From assembly GCF_963678635.1 (NCBI RefSeq), contig NC_087065.1:26743254-26807253 (forward strand): 64,000 bases of DNA, read 5' to 3'. The DNA comes from Symsagittifera roscoffensis. Lineage: Eukaryota; Xenacoelomorpha; Acoela; Convolutidae. The position numbers and the translations under genes are program-made. The notes beneath the pieces are model-generated. The model was not told the origin of the DNA. It made no database searches and saw only the letters and a program-made list of their open reading frames with translations. How positions within the stretch are numbered: the stretch's first letter is position 1; each line of letters starts with the position of its first letter. This document shows positions 1-11,846 of this stretch, piece after piece.

Positions 1-349
1 TTCAATTTCGATAAAGTTGTTCTCGTCAGCGCAACTAATGTTGTTGTGTTTCTTCTCTCGTTTTTTGTTAAAATGACCGTTTCAGCATTTCTCAGAAATG
101 TGACGTCATCATTCGAATTTTTGAAATTTTAAAATACTAGAATATTCTAGCCCTAACCGTTTGGCTAGACGTTCCAATAACGCCCTTAGTTCTTAAAAAC
201 CACCAATCCGGAAGGCTTACTGCTAAAATTCCGAATTCTGCAGAGATTGCATTTTAGCCATTCTGGTCGAATGTCACATAACGCATTACACGGCAAAGCC
301 GAGTGAAGCCGGAGGGTATACTGGAATATTCGGTACAGATCCGAACCAT

Positions 350-590
350 CCGTTATCGCAACTATGTGCATCGTCAACTTTTACAAAAATTCTATAAATT
401 TTCGTTCTGAACCATCATGTTTAAACATGAGCCGATCACAGTTGACTTCTAAAAATACTATTTAGATTAAAACACTTTTCTAAAAGTTTTTAATAAATTT
501 GTCTGGAAGTTTCTGAGTCATAATTTCGATCTAGACATGTACGTTTTAAATAAAAAAAATTGTAACATTCGTCTGGAAGTACGTACCGAC
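350..590 (-). repeat. Penelope-like element terminal repeat (pLTR) remnant
   Basis: Read on the minus strand, about 500-560 matches the conserved stretch of the pLTRs near 57.33 and 61.13 kb (TTTAAAACG, then TCGAAATTATGACTCAGAAA). Further along the minus strand, 350-378 matches their hammerhead-core-like block (GACGATGCACATAGTTGCGA). No PLE coding sequence was recognised beside it, so it looks like a solo or truncated terminal repeat. Left of it (1-349) I recognise nothing. Confidence 0.55.
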
Positions 591-599
591 GGCAAACAA

Positions 600-2780
600 A
601 GCCAGGTTGTGAAACGACTGGCTAGCGTCTAAACGCAGCTTCACATGCTTTTAACCGTCTCTATCAAAGCTTGTTCAATGTGTGGTCCATTAACATCGGA
701 TCGACAAAGTCATTACTATTTAAGGCGATCGGCCAGATCGCGCAAATTAACTCAGTAACATGCTAAAATAGTGAGCTCATGGCTGGGTCTCAGTTTCCCC
801 TGACCACGGGGTCACTCCTAAAAACAGTGCTACTAATTAATTATCTGAGATAAAAATCATCATATCCATCGGAGATGGATCAACCTTTTCCCTCAACTCC
901 TAGCTTTCATGTATGAAAAATGAATTAGATGAAAGTTAAATTCAACTCAGGGCATACCAGGAAGCTAAAAGTGGTTTAAATTGAGTTCTCAGTCTCTCAC
1001 CGAGACCCTTCCGATTTCTTGCATCCGGTCGAAGAGCGGTCTTGTCGCGGTCTGGGAAGAGTAGCAAAATCTTTCCAATACCCCTCCGAATCCTCGGGAA
1101 TTGCTCCGTAACGATTGCAGCTGCACAAACGTTACAACTCGGAACGTTCTTCCGTAAATGCCGTCAAGTATGATTCTGTCGTTCGCTATGAATTCTCGTC
1201 CGTCTTGTTTGTTTTAGCGAAAATCGTTGTTCTGTTTTTCGCTTTTTCAGTGTTCGCTAAAATTAAAATTGTTATGTGTCTTGCACGCTCAAATCGAAAT
1301 TCTGAAAATTGTTACGTCACTCCAAATTGACTTCTCCCAATTCGTTAATTTGAACGACTAACACTGTTAAACTGTCGCAACTTCCAATTTTCCCATTCGG
1401 CTGCTATCAATAATTTTTCGATGTCTTTATGCATTTTGACCGCTACTCTGGCCGAATGTCAAATACTCCCGGGCACCCCGGTCAATGCCCTCATTGAGCC
1501 TCGTGAAATTCATTGAATTGGTACAGTGCCATCAAACAGAACTTACAAAAATGCATGAAAAAACGTTATCTGCATCATATCGACTCAGTGCAAACTACAA
1601 ATGGCATCATACTACATTGTTATAGCCTTCTTAAATTTTTTCTTTAATCTGCGATTTGAGGATATCACTGAAGATAAAATCTTTTTTCTGAATTTTAGTG
1701 CTATTATCTTGATTTAAAACTTCTTCTCCTAGATTTAAAAGGTTTTGGGACGCAGAACAGTTCTGCCAACCAACAAACTAAAATTATCCTACCATGCTTC
1801 CTCCGTTCTGTTATCCCAGTCGTTATTGGTCCTGAATATTAAAATTAAGGAACTCGGTACTTAGAAAGAACAATGAAATAATCTGCCTGTTCAGGAGATT
1901 ACTCAAGTTTTTCATGTCACCATAAAGGGAACAGTCTTCTTAGTTGATTAAAAACAATCATGCAGGCTAGAATATTTAAATACACTATTTACTCTATTTT
2001 GGAGCTATGTCCATCATAAAAATAATAAGTCGATATGAAATGATATACAGACGTTGAAACATCATAGAAGACGGTTAAAACATTCTGAACAAAAAATAAC
2101 TTCTAATAAACAATCAAATTTGAGCGTTATTTTGTGAGAGTTATATTTAACTTCCATCATCTTTCTGAGGTTTTCCCATTTAATTAACTTTTTCTTTGCT
2201 GATTTTTTGACTGACAAGATATACAAATTTTTTGACTGACATTTTCTATACTCCAAGCCAAACTATCTTTGGACTCAATTTTAATATTAAAACTTAGTCA
2301 AAAAGTAGTTTTTGCTTAAAATACAGAACATAACAATTGAAATAAGGATAAAACCGAAAAGTTAGTTTGAGGAAACGCTAAGTAACTTTTAAAAGCTCAG
2401 ACATAACGAAAAAAAATTGGAAATTTTTACGTATCAGAGATTAAACTTGATTGATGGACAGATTTCATGTTTTGCTTAGAATCATTTATTACAAGTATAT
2501 TGAACTGACGATGTTATAATTCTGAAAATGTTCAAGTTTAAATTTCAAAAATGATTTTGCAATAGGTCGAGTTCTTAGGAACCAGGAAAACTAAGAGCTT
2601 GGATTTCAAAATATTGTACCCAAACGTTGGCACAATTTCAAAACCAAAAAAAATGATGTGTTCTTGCAATTTTGAGTTTATTCCTAATACTTTATTTGAA
2701 TTCATACTTGAATGGTCAACTTTTTGCAGCCAGTTTACTTAGGCTTAGCCTGATATATCTCAACGAAGAAGAAAAGAGGA
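600..2780. other. Intergenic AT-rich sequence, nothing recognised
   Basis: Only short chance-level ORFs are present (for example 71 codons at 1115-1330, with no recognisable motif). I see no tandem repeat, RNA gene or conserved protein block in this stretch. Confidence 0.5.
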
Positions 2781-2885
2781 ATTAATGAAGGTACATCTTA
2801 GCCATAACGGGCCCAGCAATGAACCGCCACCAAGTCAACAAGGACCAAAAACCGTTGAAATTACTTGAAAGAAGTCCAATGAGGG

Positions 2886-3369
2886 GAGAAGATATTTTAG
2901 TGTTGTGGTACGACGTTATCAAGCCACAGAAAAAAAAACATTCTCCCCAAGTCCAACCAGAGAACATGTCAAGAACTTGAAAGACAGAAAGGACTTTAAT
3001 TGAGCCATCATTTACCGTCGACGAAAAGTTACTTTAAACGTACTGAAGGAATTGGCAAGAACAGGGATTCTGACCACCTCGAAGGAAAAACTTCTGATCT
3101 CAAAAATAAAGCAGATGTGTCAACCCGAGGTCATTGAAATGTACAGCGAATTCCACCAACAACAAGAACTGGAACCGGGTTCAAGAGCGCGAGTAAGGGT
3201 TGCCCGAGCTAACTTCCACGATAAAAAGCAGCAAAAAAGACCTTTGCAGACCCAGCGCAGGGCAAAGACGAAAAAGCAGAAGCTGCGGATACGCATCAGA
3301 AGGACAAGAAGCAGGCCACACAGTGGGGTTGTGGGGTTAGTTGAATTTTGCGCTGTTAGCACCTTTTGA
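2886..3369 (+). pseudogene. PLE upstream ORF1 domain, copy A (LWxD motif domain, basic tail)
   Basis: The frame near 2.90 kb reads LVLWYDVIK. It corresponds to the VVLWHDVVNN and LILWHNLINN blocks of the copies at 57.8 kb and 61.8 kb. After a frameshift the second block AIIYRRRKVTLNVLKEL aligns with AIVYCRREGTPDLFNQL of copy C. A glutamine-rich stretch follows, then a strongly basic tail rich in R and K up to the stop at 3367-3369, as in the other copies. The NN pair after LWxD is not kept here. I do not know the function; the basic tail suggests nucleic-acid binding by inference only. Confidence 0.5.
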
Positions 3370-3719
3370 GTTTTTATTTCTCGATGCCAGCAGTGCAATG
3401 AGCGATTTTCAGCCAGAAGAAGACTCTTGTAGAAAATTGTATGGAGTTGTGCAAAATGCGTAAAAGAACTTGAAAGTAGCCAATTTTGTTTAACTTTCTG
3501 TGAAACGGCTGAGATAGGGATATCATACCTGACTTTTTGTGGCATAGCGCACCTGAGAGTGTGGTGCTTTCGGACTAAGTGGTACATAGCTTTCAACTTA
3601 AGCTAACTAGGACAGAAATGTGTGGGGCAAACGAGGATAATAGTAGGGCAGCGAAAGACTTGGGCAGGGTAAGGGGCATAGATTATGACCATCGGCCATA
3701 ACTTTTGTTCTGCGCCTCA

Positions 3720-4810
3720 GTTACTCTGGAAAATTGAGAAGTTAGCTGATAGACATTACAGAACCCTAGAAAGGATACACAGAAAAGCTGTAAAGGTACT
3801 AGATAAGATAAATATGCCAGGATGGGTGGGATGTTACCGTCCATGAGACCTTAGCAATCAGTACGAGACAAATTCAAAGAAATCCGTTTTTTATGAGACA
3901 TAGTTACTGTTTTTGGTCGGAATTGAAAAACCTTGCGTGGTAAAAAGTAAGGGAACTGAAAAATTTGGAAATATTCCCACACAAAAGATCCAATTGCTAG
4001 ACTCATGACACTTTGAGATGCGTGACAACATGAATAATTCAGCTGTTCTAAAAATTGTGAAAAAATTTTGAACAAAAAACTACTGGCCCTGAACAAAAAA
4101 GCCGAGATTACAGATGGGTTATATGCATGGTTGAAGTCAACTGGTGGTCAGTCTGTATGACCTATGGACTGACTAAAATACATAAAAAGAATAGACTACT
4201 GCAATCTGTGTTCTCTCCCCGGTAGTTTTTATGAGAAACTGAATAAAACACTTGCAACATTATGATCAAATTGAGGCTACAAATCAAATCGAGGTTGAGG
4301 TCAGCACTGAACCGGCTCTGGGTATGATTGAGAAGATCAAATTTGACTCTAATCATGGTTTCCTTGGAGAAAGCATCGTTTCCTTGGATGTGAAAAGCCT
4401 GTACACATTTGTTTTAGTTAAAGAGGCCATTGACATCGCTCTTAATTATTTATACAGCCAGAGTGAGCAACTTAACTTGTTAAGAAGTACAATGAATTGC
4501 CTTTTGTACATGGCTGTTTGTATTGTCCATTTTAAATGCAACGACACATGGTTTTTACAGAAGGATGGGTTGACAATGGGCTTTCAGTCAATCTGGCTTT
4601 CTTTGGTTGAAGACTATGAGAAAGTTCTGGCTATAGACATCCCTCAAAAGATTAATATCCTCGAGGAAATAAATGGAAAAAGCCAAAATGCAAAAGAACG
4701 TTGATTTTTAGAACCAATGCAGTGGAATGTAAGAATTGTTTGAGCTGTAATCATAAAGATTGTGATGGCATCTCGGATTGCAGTGGCATCTATCAAAAAA
4801 GATTTGCTTC
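3720..4810 (+). pseudogene. Penelope-like reverse transcriptase, copy A (broken)
   Basis: Recognisable blocks in shifting frames are KVLDKINMPGW (matching VLDNIELPEW of copy C), NKKLLALNKKAEI, LKSTGGQ, FYEKLNKTLATL, the palm motif A region SLDVKSLYT (catalytic Asp kept) and the motif B region QKDGLTMGFQSIWL, degenerate from the AMGASLAVILA of the other copies. After a further frameshift 4690-4800 reads KPKCKRTLIFRTNAVECKNC followed by NHKDC, the start of the PHD-like finger seen in copies B and C. The palm C motif (YVDD) is absent, so this copy cannot encode an active enzyme. Confidence 0.65.
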
Positions 4811-4959
4811 TTCAAATTGTGCAATGAGAGGCTTGAAAGTGAGCTGATCATAACAGATGTGAAAATTTTCTTACGATATTAAAAAATTGACCCATTACAA
4901 ATTACCGGTTAAAATATTATTCAAGTTCAATAACTTCAAACTTTTCAAACTAACTGAAA

Positions 4960-5640
4960 AACTTTCAATCAGTTTGTCTGTAAACTTCTGAGTCATAGTT
5001 TCAATTTACACAAAATTCATTTAAAAATGTTTAAAATACGCAAACACTTTGATAAAAAGTTTCGGTGTCAACTCCCTGCTTCTAAACTCAACGAGCGTGT
5101 TCAAGCCCGGATTAACTTTCGTGGTAGTCATTGCCTCTAGTGTTACTAGTTTGGTTTTGATTGTTCGCCCTATTTACAATTTCTCAGCTAACATCTGCGT
5201 TTTTGCCCTCACGTCTGTATTAAAAAAAAGAAAAGGGAGGCCAACCTTTGAGTCTGCTTTTCATGTTTCATTCTAGTGATCAAACCACAATCATTTTGCC
5301 CAATAAAGTTGGATGAACATCCATTAAATGACAGTTTATAAACCACTCTTGACTTGAGGTTATTAAAAATGCTGACTCCAGCGATGGAAATTATAGTTTT
5401 CTTGAAGTGAAAACTACTTGACATTGTTTTAACTTCGTATTCTGTTTACAAAGTATTGGCTTTGGTTACCTCTATAAGGCATCAACAGCATTGAGTGCTT
5501 CTCATCCCCTGGTGATTGAGTTGAAGAATTAACCTTGCCCTCGATTATTTTGCACAGGGCGTCTGCTGCACTTTTGCGAACCAATGTTCAGGGTACTTAC
5601 TTGTCAGCCATTGCACCCTATTAGTTTCCATAGTTCAATT
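4960..5640 (-). mobile_element. Penelope-like element 3' fragment (RT end, GIY-YIG remnant, pLTR start)
   Basis: On the minus strand, 5640-5430 gives pieces of the RT C-terminal region (DALCKIIEGK, PYRGNQSQYF). Next, 5424-5209 gives SRVVYKLS and a degenerate GIY-YIG core. Then 5150-5045 gives LEAMTTTK and FRSRELTPKL, the same tail as in the PLE copies at 49.4 and 61.0 kb. Finally 5040-4970 gives the start of the terminal repeat. The order is collinear with the other PLEs. It meets copy A tail to tail. Confidence 0.65.
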
Positions 5641-6598
5641 CTTTAAAAGTTCAAATCTATTAAAACTGATAATGTCAGAAAATTTTCAACATTTAGAATT
5701 TCAACTGCCTGTTTTTTAATACTGTTTTCAAAGCCAGTAATTTTTTTCTTGACAAATTTTCATTGGATTGAGGTTTGTGTCAAACGAACGTAAAAATTAC
5801 AGAAGAGTGAAGTTTCAGGCTCGCTTGCTTAGTCATTTCCCTTCGAATAACGTGTGAGTGATGCATCGTATGTTATTTTTTTCAAAATGATTCGCCTATT
5901 TTCAAGGAGTTATACGGTGTTTTATTACGCTTTTTATTAGCCAGCATTGTCAAATTGTTATGTACTTTGTTTTAGATTTACAACTAATTTGAAAAAATCA
6001 GTTGAGTCACTTGCTCAATCAAATGACATGCTGAACTTAGACATAATTCAGACTTAACAATTGAGTGGGTATGAATAACTACAAGTAGCTGCAGGGGGAC
6101 TTGAAACTTCTTAAAATGTTATTTTGACTTGACTTGACTTTTTTTTGGCTCAGGTGGTCTTTGCTCAGAAAAGCAATAAAAAAAGCATGGTGCATCAGGA
6201 TCATGCAATTATAAATCAAAAGTTAAGCTAAGTCAGCTTGCCTTGCATGGACCATACAATTGAACAAAATTAGGGAAAAGACAGGGCTAATTATGGGCAG
6301 GTTTTCAAATCTGTGAGGTGGTGGCAATCGACTGATAGTTTTTTTTGTTTTCGAAAACCACACCTAACAAATGTGGGTTTTTTGTTTGTGAGTGAGTACT
6401 GAGGATTTAAAAGGCTCCTGTCTGTAAACGGCTATGCCCATTTTATTTTTTTTTCACATAAGTTGATGGGGAATAGTAAATTTTAAACCGTTTTCGAGTC
6501 TTTTCGACTTTGAAATAGAAGCTTCTAGGACTGCAGATGTGGGTTTGATGGAGATAACGGTAATTTGGAAGCTCCCAAGCATAAGCGGCCGACCAAAA
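5641..6598. other. Intergenic sequence; short TTGAC repeat
   Basis: No gene is seen. A short TTGACTTGACTTGAC run lies near 6129-6143. The same pentamer repeat ends the CR1-like LINE at 53.26 kb, so this may mark a 3' tail of a degraded copy, but I see no LINE coding sequence next to it. Confidence 0.35.
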
Positions 6599-6661
6599 GT
6601 TGTTGTTGTTGTTGTTGTTTGTTGTTGTTGTTGTTGTTGTTATTGTTGTTTTTGTTGTTGT
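6599..6661. repeat. (TTG)n trinucleotide microsatellite
   Basis: The stretch is almost pure TTG/GTT triplets with a few interruptions. It produces poly-Val, poly-Cys, poly-Asn and poly-Gln runs in the surrounding frames, so the ORFs across it are composition artefacts. Confidence 0.9.
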
Positions 6662-6905
6662 ATTGACGTCCCAGTAAGCTGGAGGGCATTTCCATCCCGT
6701 TTTCATGCGTTAGAGGATTGTCCATACAGCTTGGCAGCTAGCAAAGTCACAGCACAGCTGCCATGTGCACATGTTGCTGCTCGAAAATTTTTCGGTGACG
6801 TATCTCCACATAAGGGCTAAAGCTCATTTTTTGAGGCCGTTAGAGTTTCGATAATCCACGTGCACGTAAACTCGGTTTTCGAATCTTGCTGTCCCAAAAT
6901 TGAAT

Positions 6906-7166
6906 TCATGTCTCGATTACTGTTTTCTTCATGATAAACATTTCTGATATCCTATTGGTGGTACAATTATTGAACCGAGTTTTGATGTTGTGTTCGCTTT
7001 GATCTTCGCTTAGTTTTGAAAAAAGTAATAATTCAATCAATTGCTTGTAGAGTGGGAGCGACAGGACATTCAGCAGGCGCAGCTGGTCCGTGTAATCTAG
7101 TTGGAAATGGAGATTCACTAAAATCCATTTGATAGTCCTCTTTTGGAACGATTCAAGTTTTTTCAA
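6906..7166 (-). pseudogene. LINE post-RT C-terminal region fragment
   Basis: The 86-codon frame starts KKLESFQKRTIKWIL and contains YTDQLRLLNVLSLPLYKQLIELLLF. This is the usual LINE thumb-to-C-terminal wording (LExxQxRAxxxI, then LxLLxxxxLxxRR). It follows the RT block in the correct order on the same strand, about 0.5 kb further on, consistent with one decayed element. Confidence 0.6.
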
Positions 7167-7678
7167 GTCTTGTCTCGATGGGGCTGATCAGTGTGTTCCG
7201 TCGAGAAGTATTGGCAACAGAATAGACCTGCACAGACCTAGTTATACGAAATTGTTTGTATTGTAGGCTAGGTTTCTACGCAGGCAGTACAGAAATTTGT
7301 TGAGCTTTTTCAGGCGTTCATTTATGTGAGTACTCCAATTCAGGTTTTGGCTTACATAAATTTCTAGGTCTTTTAAATTTGTTTTTTACTCAAGTGTTAT
7401 TATATTTAGAATGAGATTGTTAAAATTTCCTGCAAATTTGATTTGTGCTTAATTGACTATTGTTAATTGCATATCGTTCCCATAAACCCATTATTCAATT
7501 TCCTTTCAGTCGCACTGAACTTCATTGTTTGTTTTGTTGGTTACCAGGTTTTTTAGATCGTCTGCGAAGATGAAAGGGTCACTGAATCTGAATACATCTT
7601 GTAGATCATTTATGAAGATGCAGACCAACAGAAGCCCCAAAAAGTGTCCCCTGAGGAACTACACTAGCTATTTCTCGT

Positions 7679-8482
7679 TCAACAGACGCAGTGAATCCGA
7701 TACGAACAAAGTGGTTTGCGATTGTGCAAGCAATTGTATAGTAGTTCATGAAAACATCCTTTTACATCAATATAATTTAATTTTTTTGTCGAAAACTTTG
7801 AGAAATCAGCATAAAAAGCAGCTACTTCCAATTTGAAATCTTGGTCGAGTGCAGAGTAAATACTGTTCAGTTTTGTAGCAAAATACTCATAATGGATCTT
7901 TTTCGCCCAAACCCATGTTGAATTTGTGTTAGACACATTCTGAAGTATTCGTTTGAAGGATTATAAACACATTTCTCAAAGATTTTACAGTGCCTGTAAA
8001 GTAGTGAATTCGGGCGATAGCTCTTCACACTTCTTGGATCACCCTTCTTGAATACTGGTGCTACTACTGCAGTTTTCCAAGATTCTGGGAGCTTACGTAG
8101 ACGCTTCACAATTTAAAATAGATTGATGGAATTACGCACATTTGAATTCTGGTTTAAAAGAAGAACGTAGGCGGCAAGCCATTTGGTCCCGCGTTTTAGT
8201 CTTGTCGATTTTAATCAGGATACTTTTGATTACCTTAATAGAGATAGAGAAATCAAAAGAGTCCCTGAGTTTTGCCAAATCATTTAGGTGAAAGCATTTT
8301 TTCAGTGAGAAAACAGAAATAAAGAATGCATTGATTAAGTTTGCCGTTTCTAGAAGAGTTGACGCTGTGCTTCCCTTGTAGCAAAGAGTTGCTGGAATGT
8401 TAGCGGGTCGGTTGATATGTTTTAACTGCTTTGATATTCTGTCCGTAATTCTTGATCCCAGGACTGAATTTTGATAACACAT
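7679..8482 (-). pseudogene. LINE reverse transcriptase, broken
   Basis: 8482-8132 carries the pre-palm region (TANLINAFFISVF, then KTRDQMACRLRSSFK, a degraded KxxGPDG-like block). 8109-7867 reads LPESWKTAVVAPVFKKGDPR and SYRPNSLL, the classic fingers motifs. 7850-7720 reads AAFYADFSKF (palm motif A, with the catalytic Asp in the ADFSK context). At least two frameshifts split it, and I did not find the xADD motif between this block and the post-RT region at 7.17 kb. Confidence 0.7.
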
Positions 8483-8699
8483 CCAGCCTTTCGCACAGTT
8501 TTTTTTTACTTGAGTCTGTAAATTTAGGATTTGTGTTCTCTTTTAGCTTGTGGGTTGTCTTTCAAGTAGTCTTCGTTGCGTCTCTAATATGTTTATTTGG
8601 TTTGAAATGATGGATTTTGTCCATGACGAAAGTGATTGCCTGAATTTTGTTCTCTTTTATACATCAGCATCGATCAAAGGGTAGAGATATTCCTGAAGC

Positions 8700-9550
8700 T
8701 CATCGTACATGTTGTCTATATTTGTCTAGCAGTTAGGTTCGAAAATATTTTCGTCCATGCTTTCTAAGCTAGCGTTGTAGTCACCAGAAGTGCAGCTGTA
8801 GAACTTTTCTTTTGTCGGAGAGAGTTCAAGGTGTTTCATCTCAATGGTAGATTTTACGGAGGAGTGGTCTGAATATTCATATATCTTGTCAAAGTCCTCG
8901 TCGCGAGTAGAGAAACAGTGCATTTTTGGTAGACAAGAACATCTAAATTGTTCATGCCACGCGTTGCAAATTCTACGCTTTGCTGAAGCTTTCTATCTTC
9001 GATAAGATTTATTATTTCTTGTTCATTAGTGTACGGATCCAAAAAATGTCCCCTTTTACGGAGGGACAGTTGATGTCACCACATGTTATGGCTTTACTGC
9101 CTTTTGGGTTTTTCATTAAATTTTTAAAAAGTCCTCAGTTTTGTTTCAAAAGCGGAAAAGCGGTTGTCAGATGGTGGATTGCAAAAGAACATAAGTATAG
9201 TTCTAGATTATTCTTGCAAACCAGGCAGCTATCTAAATCAATTTTGAGCGTTTCACAGCTTATACTGTTTTTTATACAATATTAACACCAGCATGGGGAT
9301 TCTGATATGTTTGATGTTTTCGGTCAGATCATATAATTTTGTAGGCTTGTAACAGAAATTCCGAGTTAAGAAAATTCATGTTTCATACCTACATATTCTT
9401 TTGTAAGAATTAGTTTGTATAGCATTATTGGCGAGCTTAAAGCGTCTTTGGTAGTCTATCAGACTTTGTGCATCTAGCTGTAAAATCTGTAGACTATATA
9501 GTCAAGCAGTTGGGGCGGGTTCGTCAGAGATTGCTACCTTGACCCCGTCG
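8700..9550 (-). pseudogene. LINE apurinic-type endonuclease domain, broken
   Basis: On the minus strand the first block reads VAISDEPAPT and LQILQLDAQSLIDYQRRFKLA (about 9.55-9.42 kb), typical of the start of LINE endonucleases. Then comes TCGDINCPSVKGDIFW near 9.08 kb (the GDxN motif), NNLDVLVYQKC near 8.95 kb, and YSDHSSVKSTI near 8.86 kb (the SDH motif). The motif order fits the APE-like family. Frame changes separate the blocks, so it is non-functional. Confidence 0.6.
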
Positions 9551-9835
9551 TTGTTTAACTTAAAATTCCGCATTTTTCATTTTCTGACGTGAAACCTCTT
9601 CATCTATGATTTCTTTTCGACGTTTTAGACATATACTTACCATCTTTTAATCCTCAAGTGACAGAGCTCTGGAGAGGAAAATATTCATCTTTTTCAGTTT
9701 TCCCATATGTTCAGTATTTTCTGCCAAAATTAAGTTGACAGCTGTTTGCGTTTGCAGGGTCACGAGTGAGGTCCTCGGTTTCTCATTTTCAGCGTTGAGT
9801 TTTTTTTTTCAATCTGCTTAGTTCAATAATTTTAC

Positions 9836-10330
9836 AGACACAATATCCATGAAGCTCTTGCAGTACCGAGGCAATGAAAGTCTGATATTTGTAAATAAGG
9901 TGCGGAACATAATCAAGGCACCAATTGTTTTCATCACCAGGAAGCTGAAAACCTGCCATCCTTGAAAATTTTTTTTTGCGTGAACTAAAAACAAAAGTAG
10001 TTTACAAGATTTCATGTTGTAGATGTAACTACTTCTATGTTGGCCAAACGGTTCGATATCTAGCCACCAGAACTAACGAACACCGAAATAAGAATCACCT
10101 GTACGGCAACATCTAAGGCAGTCTGAAATTGAGGGCACGAGCGCGGGAATGTCATGGGAGTTTATAGATCGAGCCAATACCAACGTCAGGCTATTGACAT
10201 TAGAAGCAGTTAACATCTGGAAAGAAAGACCGAGAATAAACGCGCGCGATGAGTTAAGGACCTGACAACTGACTCTTAAATTACAGTTCCAAAAATGATT
10301 TTTCGGCTAATATAAAAACAAATAAACTTC
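9836..10330 (+). mobile_element. Penelope-like element 3' fragment with GIY-YIG core
   Basis: Plus-strand blocks in order are LLQYRGNESLIFVNKVRNI, APIVFITRKLKTC, then after frame changes CRCNYFYVGQTVRYLATRTN followed by EH, and finally LLTLEAVNIWKERPRINARD plus ELRT. The YVGQTVR core and the ARDELR tail match the PLE copies at 49.4 and 61 kb. The ARD block is close to the end of the coding sequence. The RT core is absent upstream, as expected for a 5'-truncated insertion. Confidence 0.65.
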
Positions 10331-10606
10331 GAATTAAACATTTGAAACCTTTCGAAGTTGGAAAATGAGTAAATTAAAAAATAAACTTAAGTTTATTTTA
10401 ACTAAAAGATAAAATAATGTCTCAAAAACCTAAATCTGATAAAAATATCATGATGCTATTTTGCGCGGTTTTCAAATATACTATTTTCTGATTGGTTGAA
10501 TTTTATTTTTTTTTGTATAGCCACCGTATTAGAAAATTCTTATAATCGATGATCAATTTATAAAAGATTGAAATTTTTACACCTCTTGATGCTTAAAACT
10601 TTTTAA

Positions 10607-10634
10607 CCTGATGATTCACAAATGTGCGAAAACG
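10607..10634 (+). ncRNA. Hammerhead-ribozyme-core-like motif downstream of PLE fragment
   Basis: The sequence has CTGATGA, a short helix (CAC, loop, GTG), then GCGAAAACG, the order of the conserved hammerhead core (CUGANGA, stem II, GAAA). PLE terminal repeats are known to carry hammerheads. I could not identify a convincing NUH cleavage site and paired stems I and III, so activity is not claimed. Confidence 0.35.
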
Positions 10635-10639
10635 TTCAT

Positions 10640-10975
10640 AATTTACAATTTTGTTTCTCTATATCAGTAATTTATTGACTCATCTCGACAACTACCCTGC
10701 CAAATCTGAGTCTTCGGGTTCAGACGAAGTCACAGGTTGGGTCAACATCTTCCCCATATGCACAATTTTTTCTAAGCAAACCATCTTTTCACGGAAATTT
10801 CAACTATCTGATTTGTTGACCGTTTTTCCTTTGAAGTTTCTCCATATTCATTCTACTAAATCTGATATCATGGGTTTAATTGACTCAACAGGTTGATGGA
10901 AGCTTGCCTTAGTGAATTGCTATGCCCATTTTTGTTTCAGAAAAAAAGTTGACTTTCAAACAAGTTTAGAAAAAA
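10640..10975. other. Intergenic, nothing recognised
   Basis: AT-rich sequence between the PLE tail and a dispersed repeat. The 81-codon ORF at 10651-10896 shows no recognisable domain. Confidence 0.4.
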
Positions 10976-11425
10976 GGAAGTTTCCTTGTTAATAAACTGA
11001 AGAGATCATATTTGGAACTAGTTTGGCAAAGATCATTGCTAATTTATGATATCTGAGAACTGTCAATGCATTGAAAACCTTAATAATCATGCAAACGCCT
11101 TGACATGCAGGAGAAAACTTCACTTAATGTAATGTCAGATTAAGCTGACAAAATGTACGAAAATGCGTTATCTAGGTAAAACTATTATTTACCCAGATTA
11201 AGGAAAAAAACGGGGCAACCCGTAAACGTTACAAAAATTGAAAATTCAGAGAAATCACTTGGTCAATAAATCCTTCAATAAACGTTTTCAATACCAAATT
11301 CCTGTACTTATTTCATAAGTCTTCGTGCGAGATCTACTTTGAGTATCAATATTATAGCTGATAAATCCAGTTTTCAATTTAACTTACACTCAATACTCGT
11401 TCTATTCCGAGAAAGCACGTTTGGG
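10976..11425 (+). repeat. Dispersed repeat, inverted partner at 46,441-46,875
   Basis: The block aligns along its length with the reverse complement of 46,441-46,875. Shared strings include TTCCTTGTTA, GAGAACTGTCAA, TTTACCCAGATTAAGG, CAATTTAACTTACACTCAAT and CCGAGAAAGC. It contains CTGACAAAATGTACGAAAATGC, a degenerate relative of the hammerhead-core motif in the PLE terminal repeats. No coding sequence was found. Confidence 0.7.
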
Positions 11426-11846
11426 GCTGATCCTTCACTGGCGACAGAGAAAACAACAAGAGTCAGGAGGAACGAGTGAGTTTCTAAACAAAAGTTTCAA
11501 AAGTTGTCAAGCATTTCTGGAAAACATTAAAAATCAGATAAAACGTTAAAACACGTTAAAATCATGTTTATCAGAGAAAACCAGGAAAACTCGACAATAA
11601 GTAATCAACCTTCAGTTTCGTCTGCTGATTTGTCAATCAATTTTTTAAAGCCAGAAATAATTGGACCAAATTCAACGGAAGGTTGATGAAAGTCGAGCTG
11701 AAAAAAAATTTCTGAGATAAAAGCCAATAAATTGTAGCTGGAGGAACATAAAACGTTATTTTAAGCTAATATCAAAAAGATAAGACCTAGAAAAACTCCA
11801 ACTACAGAGATAATTTGATAAGAATTAAGAAGGGTGGAAGTTAAGT

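Larger units (their letters stand above)
2780..4860 (+). mobile_element. Degraded Penelope-like element, copy A (ORF1 domain plus reverse transcriptase, 3' truncated)
   Basis: Collinear blocks match the PLE at 57.3-61.4 kb: an ORF1-type domain (2.89-3.35 kb), an RT N-terminal part (about 3.72-4.25 kb), RT core motifs (4.25-4.62 kb) and the start of the in-RT zinc finger (4.69-4.80 kb). Several frameshifts and stops separate the blocks. The YVDD part of the RT and the GIY-YIG endonuclease are missing, because coding similarity ends near 4.86 kb where an oppositely oriented PLE tail begins. No 5' terminal repeat was recognised upstream. Confidence 0.7.
6900..9780 (-). mobile_element. Degraded non-LTR retrotransposon (LINE)
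   Basis: Minus-strand protein blocks appear in the order expected for a LINE ORF2. Endonuclease remnants lie at about 9.55-8.70 kb, reverse transcriptase at 8.48-7.68 kb and the post-RT region at 7.17-6.90 kb. Stops and frameshifts break every block. The RT wording (GDPRSVKSYRP, IFEKCVYN) differs from the CR1-like element at 53-57 kb, so this is a different LINE lineage. I cannot assign a clade. Confidence 0.75.

Noticed and set aside
3120-3596. 158-codon minus-strand ORF
   Set aside because: It is antisense to the PLE ORF1 remnant and its basic tail, with no recognisable domain of its own.
6443-6820. Poly-Asn, poly-Gln, poly-Val and poly-Cys ORFs
   Set aside because: They are frame readings of a (TTG)n microsatellite with no conserved flanks.
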